Assembly: GCA_964525185.1 (NCBI GenBank)
Contig: CAZGFQ010000001.1
Span: 37,614-101,613 of the forward strand
DNA: 64,000 nucleotides
DNA from: JABHGY01 sp964525185
GTDB lineage: Bacteria > Fidelibacterota > Marinisomatia > Marinisomatales > UBA1611
Reading direction: 5' to 3'
The number at the start of each line of letters is the position of its first letter. Positions within the stretch are counted from its first letter, which is position 1. The translations under genes and the position numbers were made by a program. The notes under the pieces are model-generated. The model worked only from the letters and a program-made list of their open reading frames with translations, had not been told where the DNA came from and made no database searches. Positions 33,238-42,175 of the stretch are shown here, one piece after another.

Positions 33238-33447
33238 ATGCCGATGTTTGATTATAAATGTGAAAAGTGTGATACAATATTTGACGAATTAGTCCCATCA
33301 AGTGATACGCCAGACACAGATATTGTTTGTCCGAAATGTAAAGAAAAACAAGCAAAAAGATTATTGTCTGCACCTGTAGTTGCTGTGGGTGGCGGTCAAA
33401 ATGTTTCATCTGGAGGCAGTTGTAATCCAACTTCTGGCTTTTCCTGA
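33238..33447 (+). CDS. FmdB-family zinc ribbon protein
   Basis: A 69-aa regulatory-type protein with the FmdB N-terminus MPMFDYKCEKCDTIFD and a second CPKC knuckle (about residues 31-34), forming a four-Cys zinc ribbon. The C-terminal tail is Gly/Ser-rich with one further Cys. Such proteins often accompany metal- or sulfur-related operons; their biochemical role is mostly unknown. Last gene of the ECF cluster. Confidence 0.88.
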   Translation: MPMFDYKCEKCDTIFDELVPSSDTPDTDIVCPKCKEKQAKRLLSAPVVAVGGGQNVSSGGSCNPTSGFS

Positions 33448-33457
33448 GCCAGCTAGT

Positions 33458-33473
33458 ATCTGCGGTCGCAGAT
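33458..33473 (+). other. Short hairpin after FmdB gene
   Basis: ATCTGC, loop GGTC, GCAGAT forms a six-pair stem followed by TTTCCC. It could be a weak terminator for the ECF cluster, but the T-run is only three bases. A 14-base palindrome (AATTGAATTCAATT) follows at 33493-33506. The rest of the 101-base gap before the MATE gene shows no gene. Confidence 0.35.
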
Positions 33474-33548
33474 TTCCCAATAGCAATTGATTAATTGAAT
33501 TCAATTATTCCTTAAGGATTAGTATGTTTTCGGTTAAATTAATTGCTT

Positions 33549-34913
33549 GTGAAAGAACTTAAAAAATCTCGTTTAGACTCCTTTCTAAATAATCCTCCGA
33601 AAGCACTTTGGACCTTAGCAATTCCTGTTATGGCAGGAATGGGGATCCAAACACTTTATTCCATTGTTGATATGATTTTTATTGGGCGCCTCGGAGGCGA
33701 CTCTATCGCTGCTGTTGCATTTAATATGCCATTATTTTTCCTAGTGCTTGGATTAACGATGGGGTTAGGTTCTGGAGTAACAGCTTCGGTTGCTCGTTAT
33801 ATCGGTGCCAAAGATAAAAAGAATGCAGATAATAGTGCTGAACATGCTATTTTGTTAGGGTTAGCCATTAGTGTTGTTTTAACAACCCTTGGATTTTTAT
33901 ATGGTCAAGAAATGCTCATTAAGTTAGGAGCCACAGAATCCATTGTTGATTTATCATGGTCCTATTTAAAGATTATTTGTTTTGGATTACCATTTATGGT
34001 TTTTTCTGCCTTCTTCAGATCTATATTAGCTGGCGAAGGTGATATGAAATTCCCCATGATGGTTGCAGGATTAGGTACTGTGTTAAATATTATATTTGAT
34101 CCAATATTTATTTTTACTTTAAATCTTGGAGTTGCTGGTGCTGCTGTGGCAACGGTTATTAGCCAACTTATTGTATTTGCTGTATTTGTATATATGCTCT
34201 TTTTTAAAGATCATGCTTATATCACATTTAACCTAAAAGATTTTACATTTTCAAAATCGTTGTTAGGCGAAATTATTAAAATTGGGTTACCAGCATCCAT
34301 GTCCATGGTGATTATGGCAACAGGGCAAGCTGTATTTAATAAAATACTAATCCATTATAATGCTGAATCCGTTGCAGCCTACCAAGTGGCAGGACGATTG
34401 GATATGTTAGTCTTTTTACCCATTATGGCTATTGCACATGGATTAACTACATTAGTGGGTATGTTTTTTGGTGCCAAAGAAACGGATAAATTGAAAGAAA
34501 TAGTAAAATATGGAATAACACGTTCTGTATTGGTAACTATTGGAACTTCATCAATTGTATATATTTTAGCTCCAACCTTAATTCGAACATTTACTCCAGA
34601 ACCTAACATACAAAGTATAGCTATAAAATATTTAAGAATAATGGCTTTTGCCTATCCATTTGTTGCTGTTGCTATGGCAAGTGGACGCATTATGCAAGGA
34701 TTAGGGAAAGGATTACCCATGCTAGTAATAACTGTTATCCGTGTCTTAATAGTATCATCTCTTTTATCATTATATTTTGCTTTTATACTCGACAAACCTG
34801 TTGAATATGTATGGTATGCTATGGTGATTTCAACGTTTGTTTCTGCGACGATTAGTGTTACATGGGTACGGTCAGTGTTCAAAAAAACTGTTAATCCATT
34901 ATTAGAGAAATAA
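33549..34913 (+). CDS. MATE-family multidrug/toxin efflux transporter
   Basis: A 454-aa protein with about twelve helices in two related halves (LAIPVMAGMGIQTLYSIVD at the start of the first; IGLPASMSMVIMATGQAVF at the start of the second), as in MATE exporters driven by Na+ or H+. I chose GTG 33549; a TTG two codons earlier is also possible, and neither has a strong ribosome site. The substrate is unknown. The pterin dehydratase GTG follows its stop codon directly. Confidence 0.9.
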   Translation: MKELKKSRLDSFLNNPPKALWTLAIPVMAGMGIQTLYSIVDMIFIGRLGGDSIAAVAFNMPLFFLVLGLTMGLGSGVTASVARYIGAKDKKNADNSAEHAILLGLAISVVLTTLGFLYGQEMLIKLGATESIVDLSWSYLKIICFGLPFMVFSAFFRSILAGEGDMKFPMMVAGLGTVLNIIFDPIFIFTLNLGVAGAAVATVISQLIVFAVFVYMLFFKDHAYITFNLKDFTFSKSLLGEIIKIGLPASMSMVIMATGQAVFNKILIHYNAESVAAYQVAGRLDMLVFLPIMAIAHGLTTLVGMFFGAKETDKLKEIVKYGITRSVLVTIGTSSIVYILAPTLIRTFTPEPNIQSIAIKYLRIMAFAYPFVAVAMASGRIMQGLGKGLPMLVITVIRVLIVSSLLSLYFAFILDKPVEYVWYAMVISTFVSATISVTWVRSVFKKTVNPLLEK

Positions 34914-35192
34914 GTGTCACTCGCTTCCAAACAAGAAATTCAATCTGCACTATCCACTTTAGATGGGTGGAATTATCAAGAAGGAAAAATTTCAAAAGAA
35001 TTATCATTTACTTCCTATATGAAGGGTATAGAATTTGTAAATACGCTTGCAATAAAGGCAGAAGAAGTTAATCATCATCCCGATCTAGAAGTTGGTTGGT
35101 GTAAAGTAAAAGTGACGTATACATCTCATGATCAAGGGGGCGTGACTCACCAATGTATATCAATGGCAAAAATGGTAGAAAACCTTATATAA
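34914..35192 (+). CDS. Pterin-4a-carbinolamine dehydratase
   Basis: A 92-aa protein with the dehydratase signature EEVNHHPDLEVGW (about residues 48-60) and a further conserved His in GGVTHQC. It recycles the pterin cofactor of aromatic amino-acid hydroxylases or acts in pterin metabolism. No hydroxylase gene is in the window. It starts with GTG immediately after the MATE stop and ends 21 nt before livH, so it may be cotranscribed with either. Confidence 0.9.
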   Translation: MSLASKQEIQSALSTLDGWNYQEGKISKELSFTSYMKGIEFVNTLAIKAEEVNHHPDLEVGWCKVKVTYTSHDQGGVTHQCISMAKMVENLI

Positions 35193-35213
35193 ATTTGATA
35201 GTACGATATTAAG

Positions 35214-36140
35214 ATGGACACATTTATTGGACTTATTCAGGAAAGTATTAGTGGCATTGCACTTGGTTCAATCTATGCACTTATTGCATTAGGGTTTACT
35301 CTCATTTATAAAGCTACTGAGGTCGTAAATTTTGCTCAGGGTGAATTAATGATGGTTGGTGCCTATATCAATTTCTATTTTGTAACTACTTTTATGGCAC
35401 AATCTGGTGAACCGACTATTGGTGTATTTTTTCTAGCATTTGCAGGTAGTATACTTTTTGCATTTGTATTTGGTTGGGTTTTAGATTGGGTCATTAATCG
35501 TCCGTTGAAAGATGAACCTATTTTTTCTGTAATAATGGCCACAATTAGTTTATCCATTATTCTTCGAGCCCTCGTTGCAATGATAGCTGGTCCCATGAGT
35601 TTAATTCCATATTCACCTTTTGGAAATAAAGTATTATCGTTAAATGGAATCATTATATCTGCATTGGATTTATCAATCATAATAAGCGCCATCATTCTTG
35701 TTGTCATATTTTATTATTTTTTCAATAATACGAAGTGGGGTGTTGCAATGCAGGCAACATCGGAAGATCCTATAGCCGCACAACTCATGGGAATTCCTGT
35801 TAAACGTGTTTATGGCCTTGTTTGGATATTTTCTGCACTTGTTGCCACCATAAGTGGAATATTGTTAGCGCCTCGTATGTCTTTATTAGATACTTCCATG
35901 GGCTTTTTGGGTCTAAAAGCATTTCCTGCTGCTGTTTTAGGCGGTTTTGGTTCTATTGCTGGTGCCATAGTGGGCGGTATTATTATGGGAGTCATAGAAA
36001 CCATAAGCATGGGAACATTGTCTTTCCATTTTGAATGGATAAAAGAAATGAATGATATTATTGTATGGATTGTATTGATTGCAGTTTTAATGGTTAAACC
36101 GGATGGTTTATTTGGCGAAGAAAAGGTAAAAAAAGTCTAA
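35214..36140 (+). CDS. livH: Branched-chain-type ABC transporter permease LivH
   Basis: A 308-aa membrane permease with about eight helices. The N-terminus (GIALGSIYALIALGFTLIY) and NFAQGELMMVGAY are LivH hallmarks, and the ABC-docking loop falls around EDPIAAQLMGI. First gene of a complete transporter operon livH-livM-livK-livG-livF plus acyl-CoA synthetase. The symbol reflects the family; the substrate need not be a branched-chain amino acid. Confidence 0.92.
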   Translation: MDTFIGLIQESISGIALGSIYALIALGFTLIYKATEVVNFAQGELMMVGAYINFYFVTTFMAQSGEPTIGVFFLAFAGSILFAFVFGWVLDWVINRPLKDEPIFSVIMATISLSIILRALVAMIAGPMSLIPYSPFGNKVLSLNGIIISALDLSIIISAIILVVIFYYFFNNTKWGVAMQATSEDPIAAQLMGIPVKRVYGLVWIFSALVATISGILLAPRMSLLDTSMGFLGLKAFPAAVLGGFGSIAGAIVGGIIMGVIETISMGTLSFHFEWIKEMNDIIVWIVLIAVLMVKPDGLFGEEKVKKV

Positions 36141-37171
36141 TGAAGGGGCGCTACGAAGACGAAAACCTATCCTGGATACCCATTTTAATTATTGGCATTT
36201 TCCTTCTTCCATTTATGTTGAAAGGAATAACCTTTAGTTATAAATATTATTTATTTGTATTAAATATGGCTGGGATTTATATCATTTTGACGGTTGGACT
36301 TGATTTATTAAGTGGCTATACAGGCCTCATATCATTGGGACACGCAGCCTTTTTAGCTATTGGTGCATATACGTCAGCCATCCTGGTAGATCAGGTTGGA
36401 ATTCCATTTATTTTATCGTTAGTGATTTCCCCATTAATCGTGGGAATTTTTGGATTTTTAATTGGGTTTCCTGCATTAAGAATAACAGGTATGTATCTTG
36501 GATTAACCACAATGGGCTTTGGGTTTATTGTAAAACGACTTATAATTGCATTAAGAGTATGGACGCAAGGTGCAGGAGGTTTAGAAGTATCTCCACCAAC
36601 CATTTTTGGATTCACATTTAATTCGGATTGGGATAATTATTTTCTCATTTTCACATGTGCCATAATTGCTGTTGTTGTTGGCCGACGAATCGGAAAATCA
36701 AAAATTGGACGTGCTTTTATGGCTATACGTGATTCCGAACAAGCAGCGGAAGCAACGGGTGTTCATTTAGCTAAATATAAAATGTTAGCCTTTTTCATAT
36801 CAGGTGTATTTGCTGGATTTGCCGGAGTTTTATTTGCACACACAAGCCATTTTATTTCCACAGATCATTTTGATATTTTATTATCCATTTATTTTATCAT
36901 TATGATTCTTGTAGGCGGTGTAAGCTCAATTTATGGAGCAGTATTAGGAACACTTTTTATTGTTTTATTAGACTATTTATTTGTACCAGAATTAAAAGAT
37001 TTAATTCATGGCGTTTTAAATATAGAAGGAGGTGATATACAATCACTTCTGTTTGGGCTCATTATGTTTTTATTTATCATATTTCAACCAACAGGATTAT
37101 ATGGGATGTGGATTAAAATGAAAATATATTGGAAATTATTCCCCTTTAACCCGAAGAAAAGACTTATTTAA
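36140..37171 (+). CDS. livM: Branched-chain-type ABC transporter permease LivM
   Basis: A 343-aa membrane permease paired with LivH. It shows LDLLSGYTGLISLGHAAF near residue 55, FPALRITGMYLGLTTMGFG near 112 and the coupling segment FMAIRDSEQAAEATGV near 195. It starts in the TAATG overlap of livH. Downstream, its end overlaps an in-frame upstream start of the binding protein, whose true start is 37192. Confidence 0.92.
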   Translation: MKGRYEDENLSWIPILIIGIFLLPFMLKGITFSYKYYLFVLNMAGIYIILTVGLDLLSGYTGLISLGHAAFLAIGAYTSAILVDQVGIPFILSLVISPLIVGIFGFLIGFPALRITGMYLGLTTMGFGFIVKRLIIALRVWTQGAGGLEVSPPTIFGFTFNSDWDNYFLIFTCAIIAVVVGRRIGKSKIGRAFMAIRDSEQAAEATGVHLAKYKMLAFFISGVFAGFAGVLFAHTSHFISTDHFDILLSIYFIIMILVGGVSSIYGAVLGTLFIVLLDYLFVPELKDLIHGVLNIEGGDIQSLLFGLIMFLFIIFQPTGLYGMWIKMKIYWKLFPFNPKKRLI

Positions 37172-37180
37172 TGAATAACC

Positions 37181-37187
37181 AAGGAGG
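37181..37187 (+). promoter_or_regulatory. Strong ribosome binding site AAGGAGG for the binding protein
   Basis: A perfect AAGGAGG lies four bases before ATG 37192. It decides this start over ATG 37171 and is stronger than the sites of its neighbours, as expected for a binding protein needed in excess. Confidence 0.8.
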
Positions 37188-37191
37188 TATC

Positions 37192-38358
37192 ATGAAAAAA
37201 GCAACTGGATTATTTATCCTAATGGGACTATTGGTCGTGGGATGCGGAAATCGCGCATCAGCACCAGGTGTTTCTGAGGATAAAATATTAATTGGAAATG
37301 TCCAGGATTTAAGTGGACCGATGAAGGAACTAGGTGCAGTTTTGCCTGCCGGTTCAAATCTCTATTTTCGATATGTAAACGAAAATGGTGGTGTTCACGG
37401 TCGTCAAATCGAAATGAAAGTGGAGGACCATCAGTATAATCCACAAAAAGCTGTGGCAGCTGCAAAGAAATTGATTGAGAAAGATCAAGTTTTTTGCCTG
37501 TTCCAAGTGATTGGAACATCGCCGTGTGAAGCTATTCGACCCATTTTAGCTGAATCAGGCACGCCGCTTGTGGCACCTGCAACACAGTCTGGATCCATGT
37601 CGGATATGTCTCGTGAAGCGGCAGATCTTATTTTCCATACAGATACGGGCTATGACAAACAGACTAGAATTCTTGTGGATAATATTCTTGTAGATGATGT
37701 GAATGCTAAAATTGGCCTTATTTACCAAGATGATGATTATGGCGAAAATGTTTTGAAAGGTGCAGCTGTTGCGGAAGCAAATACAGGTGCAGCTATTCAA
37801 AAAGAAGCTTACCAACGTGGCGCAACAGATTTTGCGGGTCAAGTAGCCAATTTAATGAAAGGTGGGGCCACTCATGTCATTATTGCTGGTGTGGTGAAGG
37901 AACCTATCATTGTAATGAAAACCGCAGCAGCGATGGGATATGCTCCTAAGTTTTATGGAACAAGCCCAACGATGGATCATAGAGTTTCATTAGCAGCAGG
38001 GCCAGCAGGAGAAGGATTTACATCTGCTAATTTTGCAAGTTTGTGGAATTCTGATGCTGAAGCGGCAGTACTTTACCGTGAACTTTGTGAAAAGTATGAA
38101 GTGCCAGAACCATATATGGGTATGTACCATTTTTATGGTTTTATTACAGCTCAAGTATTAGTAGAAGGATTAGAACGTGCTGGACAATACCCAACCCGCG
38201 AACGTCTAGTGAATGGACTTGAAACATTAAACAATTGGGACGGTGGAGCATTTCCACCAATTACATACAGTCAAACGGATCATGCTGGTACAGAATCTGT
38301 GATTCTTGTAAAAGTTAAAGATGGTGTTCAAACTGTTATAACTGATTGGATCGAATAG
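37192..38358 (+). CDS. ABC transporter substrate-binding lipoprotein (LivK-like)
   Basis: A 388-aa protein of the Leu/Ile/Val-binding type (Peripla_BP_6). It has a lipoprotein signal (MKKATGLFILMGLLVVGC, Cys18) and the two-lobe pattern starting ILIGNVQDLSGPMKELG. It binds the solute outside the membrane and delivers it to LivH/LivM. Followed by a strong hairpin before livG. Because the operon ends in an acyl-CoA synthetase, aromatic or other organic acids are plausible ligands beside amino acids. Confidence 0.9.
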   Translation: MKKATGLFILMGLLVVGCGNRASAPGVSEDKILIGNVQDLSGPMKELGAVLPAGSNLYFRYVNENGGVHGRQIEMKVEDHQYNPQKAVAAAKKLIEKDQVFCLFQVIGTSPCEAIRPILAESGTPLVAPATQSGSMSDMSREAADLIFHTDTGYDKQTRILVDNILVDDVNAKIGLIYQDDDYGENVLKGAAVAEANTGAAIQKEAYQRGATDFAGQVANLMKGGATHVIIAGVVKEPIIVMKTAAAMGYAPKFYGTSPTMDHRVSLAAGPAGEGFTSANFASLWNSDAEAAVLYRELCEKYEVPEPYMGMYHFYGFITAQVLVEGLERAGQYPTRERLVNGLETLNNWDGGAFPPITYSQTDHAGTESVILVKVKDGVQTVITDWIE

Positions 38359-38374
38359 AGTTAAAATATATCTG

Positions 38375-38404
38375 AAGAAGACCCTGGGGAACCAGGGTCT
38401 TCTT
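38375..38404 (+). terminator. Strong intercistronic hairpin after the binding-protein gene
   Basis: AAGAAGACCCTGG, loop GGAA, CCAGGGTCTTCTT: a perfect 13-pair stem with a stable tetraloop and only a short T-run after it. It sits inside the liv operon and probably acts as a partial terminator or 3' stabiliser that raises binding-protein expression over the ATPases. Confidence 0.8.
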
Positions 38405-38411
38405 TAATATT

Positions 38412-39173
38412 ATGGCTGACCTAAATATAAATAATCTTCGAATGCAGTTTTCCGGCGTTGTGGCGTTGGATGATGTTTCATTATCGGTGAATGGAGGAGA
38501 AATATTTTCTCTCATTGGATCAAACGGTTCGGGAAAATCAACAATGTTTAATTGTATTAATGGATTTAATCGCCCTCAAAAGGGGACCATTGAATTTGAT
38601 AATATTAATTTATTAACAAAGCAACCTCATGAAATTATTCAAAGTGGTATTGCTAGAACATTTCAAAATATTCAAAATATTCCTTTCATGACCGTATTGG
38701 ATAATATTTTGCTTGGTGCTCATCATCGTATTGACCCAAAGGCTACAATAAAAAGGTGGTTGAGTCGAAGTCAAAGAGAAGCTGAAGAAGCAATGGGGCT
38801 AGAGATATTAGATTTTTTAGGGATTGTGAATTATGAACAAAAATACATGACGGGCCAACCTTATGGTATTCAAAAATTAACCGAAATAGCGCGCGCATTA
38901 GTAGGAAAACCAAAATTAATACTTATGGATGAACCTGCTGCAGGGATGAATGATCAGGAAACGCATGAAATAGCCAAAATAATTTCTGAAATCAGGGATG
39001 AACTCGGTATTACTGTTCTTGTTGTGGAACATGATATGAGTCTTGTTATGAGTATTTCTGATCGTGTTTGTGCTCTCGATTCTGGAAAAATATTAGCTAT
39101 GGGTAAACCAGATGATGTTAAAAATCACCCTGATGTGATTAAAGCATTCTTAGGAGATTCTGACGATGCTTAA
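38412..39173 (+). CDS. livG: ABC transporter ATP-binding protein LivG
   Basis: A 253-aa ATPase with Walker A GSNGSGKST (about residues 35-43), Walker B LILMDEP and the LivG-specific AAGMND, plus the switch His in VVEHDMS. The signature region reads GQPYGIQKLTEIARAL, a variant of the usual YGQQR form. It overlaps livF by 8 nt. It drives the LivH/LivM permeases together with LivF. Confidence 0.92.
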   Translation: MADLNINNLRMQFSGVVALDDVSLSVNGGEIFSLIGSNGSGKSTMFNCINGFNRPQKGTIEFDNINLLTKQPHEIIQSGIARTFQNIQNIPFMTVLDNILLGAHHRIDPKATIKRWLSRSQREAEEAMGLEILDFLGIVNYEQKYMTGQPYGIQKLTEIARALVGKPKLILMDEPAAGMNDQETHEIAKIISEIRDELGITVLVVEHDMSLVMSISDRVCALDSGKILAMGKPDDVKNHPDVIKAFLGDSDDA

Positions 39174-39909
39174 ACTGGTTGGTGTAGAAACATATTATGG
39201 TAAAGTAAAGGCCCTTCATGGTGTTTCTCTTGAAGTAAAAAAAGGACAGTTGGTTACAATTCTTGGAGCAAATGGTGCAGGGAAAACGACCATCTTGAAA
39301 ACCATTAGCGGTTTAGTAGAACCCGAGCAAGGAACGATTCATTTTGAAGAGAAACGTATTGATAGATTGGATCCAGAAAAAATCGTATCAATGGGAATTG
39401 GGCACGTACCTGAATGGAGACGAATCTTTCCGGAGTTAACGGTTGAAGAAAATTTATTCATGGGCGGGTTTCTCATAAAAGAAAAAGACCTTTTGTATGA
39501 TCGAATGCAGGAAGCATTTCGCCATTTTCCAATTCTAGAAAAACGAAAAGATCAAAAAGCAGGAACAATGAGTGGAGGGGAGCAACAAATGTTGGCTATT
39601 TCTCGTGCTCTCATGATAAAACCCAAATTATTATTGTTAGACGAACCTTCACTTGGTTTATCCCCTTTATTGGTGCAAGATATATTTGCTACTATCAAAG
39701 AGTTGCATAAATCTGGAGTTACCATATTGCTGGTGGAACAAAATGTAAATCGTGCTTTATCCATTGCAGATTATGGGTATGTATTAACGACAGGTAAAAT
39801 ATTCTTAAGTGGAACATATGAAGAATTATTAGATGAAGAAAAAGTACGTGAACAATATTTAGGCGAAGGCAAATATGTAAGACGATCTAAATTGTGGAGT
39901 GGCGGGTAA
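39166..39909 (+). CDS. livF: ABC transporter ATP-binding protein LivF
   Basis: A 247-aa ATPase with Walker A GANGAGKTT (about residues 34-42), the ABC signature MSGGEQQMLAISRAL and Walker B LLLLDEPSLGLSP. The Q-loop region reads IGHVPEWRRIFPELT, typical of LivF. It overlaps livG at its start, and its TAA overlaps the ATG of the acyl-CoA synthetase (TAATG). Confidence 0.93.
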   Translation: MLKLVGVETYYGKVKALHGVSLEVKKGQLVTILGANGAGKTTILKTISGLVEPEQGTIHFEEKRIDRLDPEKIVSMGIGHVPEWRRIFPELTVEENLFMGGFLIKEKDLLYDRMQEAFRHFPILEKRKDQKAGTMSGGEQQMLAISRALMIKPKLLLLDEPSLGLSPLLVQDIFATIKELHKSGVTILLVEQNVNRALSIADYGYVLTTGKIFLSGTYEELLDEEKVREQYLGEGKYVRRSKLWSGG

Positions 39910-41741
39910 TGATAGACCTTACAATCTATAATACAGTTCCAAAATTATTTTGGTATCACGTTGAAAATAATGGCGACAAAATATCCATTTGGAGAAAAGA
40001 AAAAGGATTATGGGAATCCAAAACGTGGGCAGAATATGGTGAATATGTAAAAGATATCGCAAATGCACTACTTGATGCAGGGGTTCAGCGTGGCGATAAA
40101 GTATCCATTATTAGTTTAACTCGTTATGAGTGGGTGGTTGTTGATTTAGCAATTATGTCCGTTGGTGCAGTGACTGCTCCAGTGTACCCATCAAATACAG
40201 AAGAACAGGTACAGTATATTGTTGAGCACAGCCAATCCAAATTTGTCTTTGGGGAAGATCAAGAACAATTAGATAAAATGATAGACATTTGGCCCAATTT
40301 ACCAGAAGTGGCTCAATTGGTAATTTTTGATAAATATGTTCCAAAAGAAATAGATCATGTAATGACTTTGGGCTCTTTTCGAGAAAAAGGAAAAATTTAT
40401 GGTGAACAAAATCCGGATGAATTAAAAAATAGAATAAACGAGGGTGACCCAGAAGATTTGATTAGTTTTATTTATACTTCCGGAACGACTGGGAACCCCA
40501 AAGCTGGAATGATTAATAGCCGAAATGTATTAGCTGTTGTGAAACATTTACCTACTATTTATGGAATTTCCGAAAATGATACATCGATAGCTTATTTACC
40601 TTTATCACATATTGCAGAACGTGATTTAGGACATTTTATGAAATTATGTTCTGGAAATATTACAATATTTGCAGAATCTCTAGAAGATATGGCGGCCAAT
40701 TTACGACAGACCGGGCCAACAATTATGTTTGGGACGCCTCGTGTATTTGAAAAATTTTATGCTAGAATTAGCTCTGGCGTAAAGGATGCAACATGGTTAC
40801 AAAAAACTATATTTAATTGGGCGATAGATGTGGGGAAGCAATACACTCATAAAAAAGATGATGGGGACTCTCCTTCACTGTATTTAAAATGGAAACATGT
40901 CATTGCCCATTTTCTTATTTTCCAAAAGGTACACGATATATTTGGTGGAAATATCCGATTTATGATTTCAGGTGCCGCACCCATTTCTCCAAATATTGTC
41001 CATTTTTTCCATTGGGTTGGCTTGGATATTTATGAAGTATATGGCATGACAGAAACGACCGGGTTAATTTCGGCCAATCAAATGGGAAGAGCAAAAATTG
41101 GTTCTGTTGGTGAAATATATTTGGATACAGAAGTCAAAATTGCTGAAGATGGGGAAATCTGTTCACGTGGGCCACAAAATATATCTGGCTATTATCGAAA
41201 TGAAGATGCTACAAATGAATTATTAGTAAAAGATGATGAAGGAAACGAATGGCTTCATACTGGCGATGTAGGACATATTGATGAAGATGGATACTTGTTT
41301 ATCACCGATAGGAAGAAGGATTTGATTATTACCGCAGGTGGAAAAAATGTTGCTCCCCAAAATATAGAGAATCTGATGAAAACAAGTGCCTATATTTCCC
41401 AAACCATGGTTTACGGTGACCGTAAACCATATTTAACGATGCTCCTTACTTTGGATGAAGATGAAATTGCAAAATTTGCAAGAGATCGAAAAATATTATA
41501 TCAAGATTTAGCTGATTTATCCAAGAAGCAAGAAGTAATAGATTTGCTTCACCATGAAATTTCTACATTAAATAAAGAATTAGCTAGTTATGAGTCCATT
41601 AAAAAATTCCATATTCTTGAAGAAGAATTGGATCAAGATAAAGATGAAGTAACACCAACTCTCAAGGTAAAAAGAAAAGTGGTTATTGCCAATTATCAAT
41701 CATGTATTGATCAAATGTATGGCTCATCAAAAAGTGATTAA
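39909..41741 (+). CDS. Long-chain acyl-CoA synthetase (AMP-forming)
   Basis: A 610-aa adenylate-forming ligase that activates a carboxylic acid to its CoA thioester. Motifs: P-loop YTSGTTGNPKAG, YGMTETTG, HTGDVGHIDEDGY and TDRKKDLIITAGGKNVAP. The length and sequence fit the FadD15/long-chain bacterial group. I chose ATG 39909 in the TAATG overlap with livF, with GGAG nine bases upstream. Its place as last gene of a liv operon suggests that the imported solute is an acid activated on entry; this is inference. Confidence 0.92.
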   Translation: MIDLTIYNTVPKLFWYHVENNGDKISIWRKEKGLWESKTWAEYGEYVKDIANALLDAGVQRGDKVSIISLTRYEWVVVDLAIMSVGAVTAPVYPSNTEEQVQYIVEHSQSKFVFGEDQEQLDKMIDIWPNLPEVAQLVIFDKYVPKEIDHVMTLGSFREKGKIYGEQNPDELKNRINEGDPEDLISFIYTSGTTGNPKAGMINSRNVLAVVKHLPTIYGISENDTSIAYLPLSHIAERDLGHFMKLCSGNITIFAESLEDMAANLRQTGPTIMFGTPRVFEKFYARISSGVKDATWLQKTIFNWAIDVGKQYTHKKDDGDSPSLYLKWKHVIAHFLIFQKVHDIFGGNIRFMISGAAPISPNIVHFFHWVGLDIYEVYGMTETTGLISANQMGRAKIGSVGEIYLDTEVKIAEDGEICSRGPQNISGYYRNEDATNELLVKDDEGNEWLHTGDVGHIDEDGYLFITDRKKDLIITAGGKNVAPQNIENLMKTSAYISQTMVYGDRKPYLTMLLTLDEDEIAKFARDRKILYQDLADLSKKQEVIDLLHHEISTLNKELASYESIKKFHILEEELDQDKDEVTPTLKVKRKVVIANYQSCIDQMYGSSKSD

Positions 41742-42172
41742 TCTATATCTTTTTTAAAGTGTGTCGCACGACGAGCGATTGAAAATCCGACTTTTTCGTG
41801 CGCCTGAATACTGAGCGGATAATCTTGAGTTGTATCCGAAGCCATTTCGGTACATCCATTTTCTTTTGCCCACAACTCAGCCTGATTGTATAACGCCACT
41901 CCGAAACCGTTTCCTTGATAATTAGGTTTCACATACCACCCTTCCACATAACCTATTTTATTTGATTTACAGCCTATTGCTTTTTCTTTAATGGATAAAT
42001 CTAAAAAGCCTATAGGAATCGAATTTTTATAATAGATCCAACTTATTTGTTTAGGATCTTGAAGTGCTTTTTTACAATCAGGTAAAAGTTCATCGACAGT
42101 ATGCATTGGCCATAATTCTGCTTGGAGAGATACAAGAGTGTTTAGAGCAACGATTTGAACTTCTTTAATCAT
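41738..42172 (-). CDS. GNAT acetyltransferase (aminoglycoside 6'-N-acetyltransferase-like)
   Basis: A 144-aa GNAT enzyme. The acetyl-CoA loop is YQGNGFGVALYNQAELWA, preceded by VEGWYVKPN. The LWPMH segment near the N-terminus and MASDTT...HEKVGF near the C-terminus recall the AAC(6') group, but many such proteins have other amines as substrate. Start ATG 42172 follows the adenosine deaminase stop by three bases. Its stop overlaps that of the convergent acyl-CoA synthetase. Confidence 0.8.
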   Translation of the reverse strand: MIKEVQIVALNTLVSLQAELWPMHTVDELLPDCKKALQDPKQISWIYYKNSIPIGFLDLSIKEKAIGCKSNKIGYVEGWYVKPNYQGNGFGVALYNQAELWAKENGCTEMASDTTQDYPLSIQAHEKVGFSIARRATHFKKDID

Positions 42173-42175
42173 CAA

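Noticed and set aside
41738..42172. Aminoglycoside resistance gene
   Set aside because: Resemblance to AAC(6') is limited to general GNAT features and a few residues; no mobile context. Kept as GNAT of unknown substrate.
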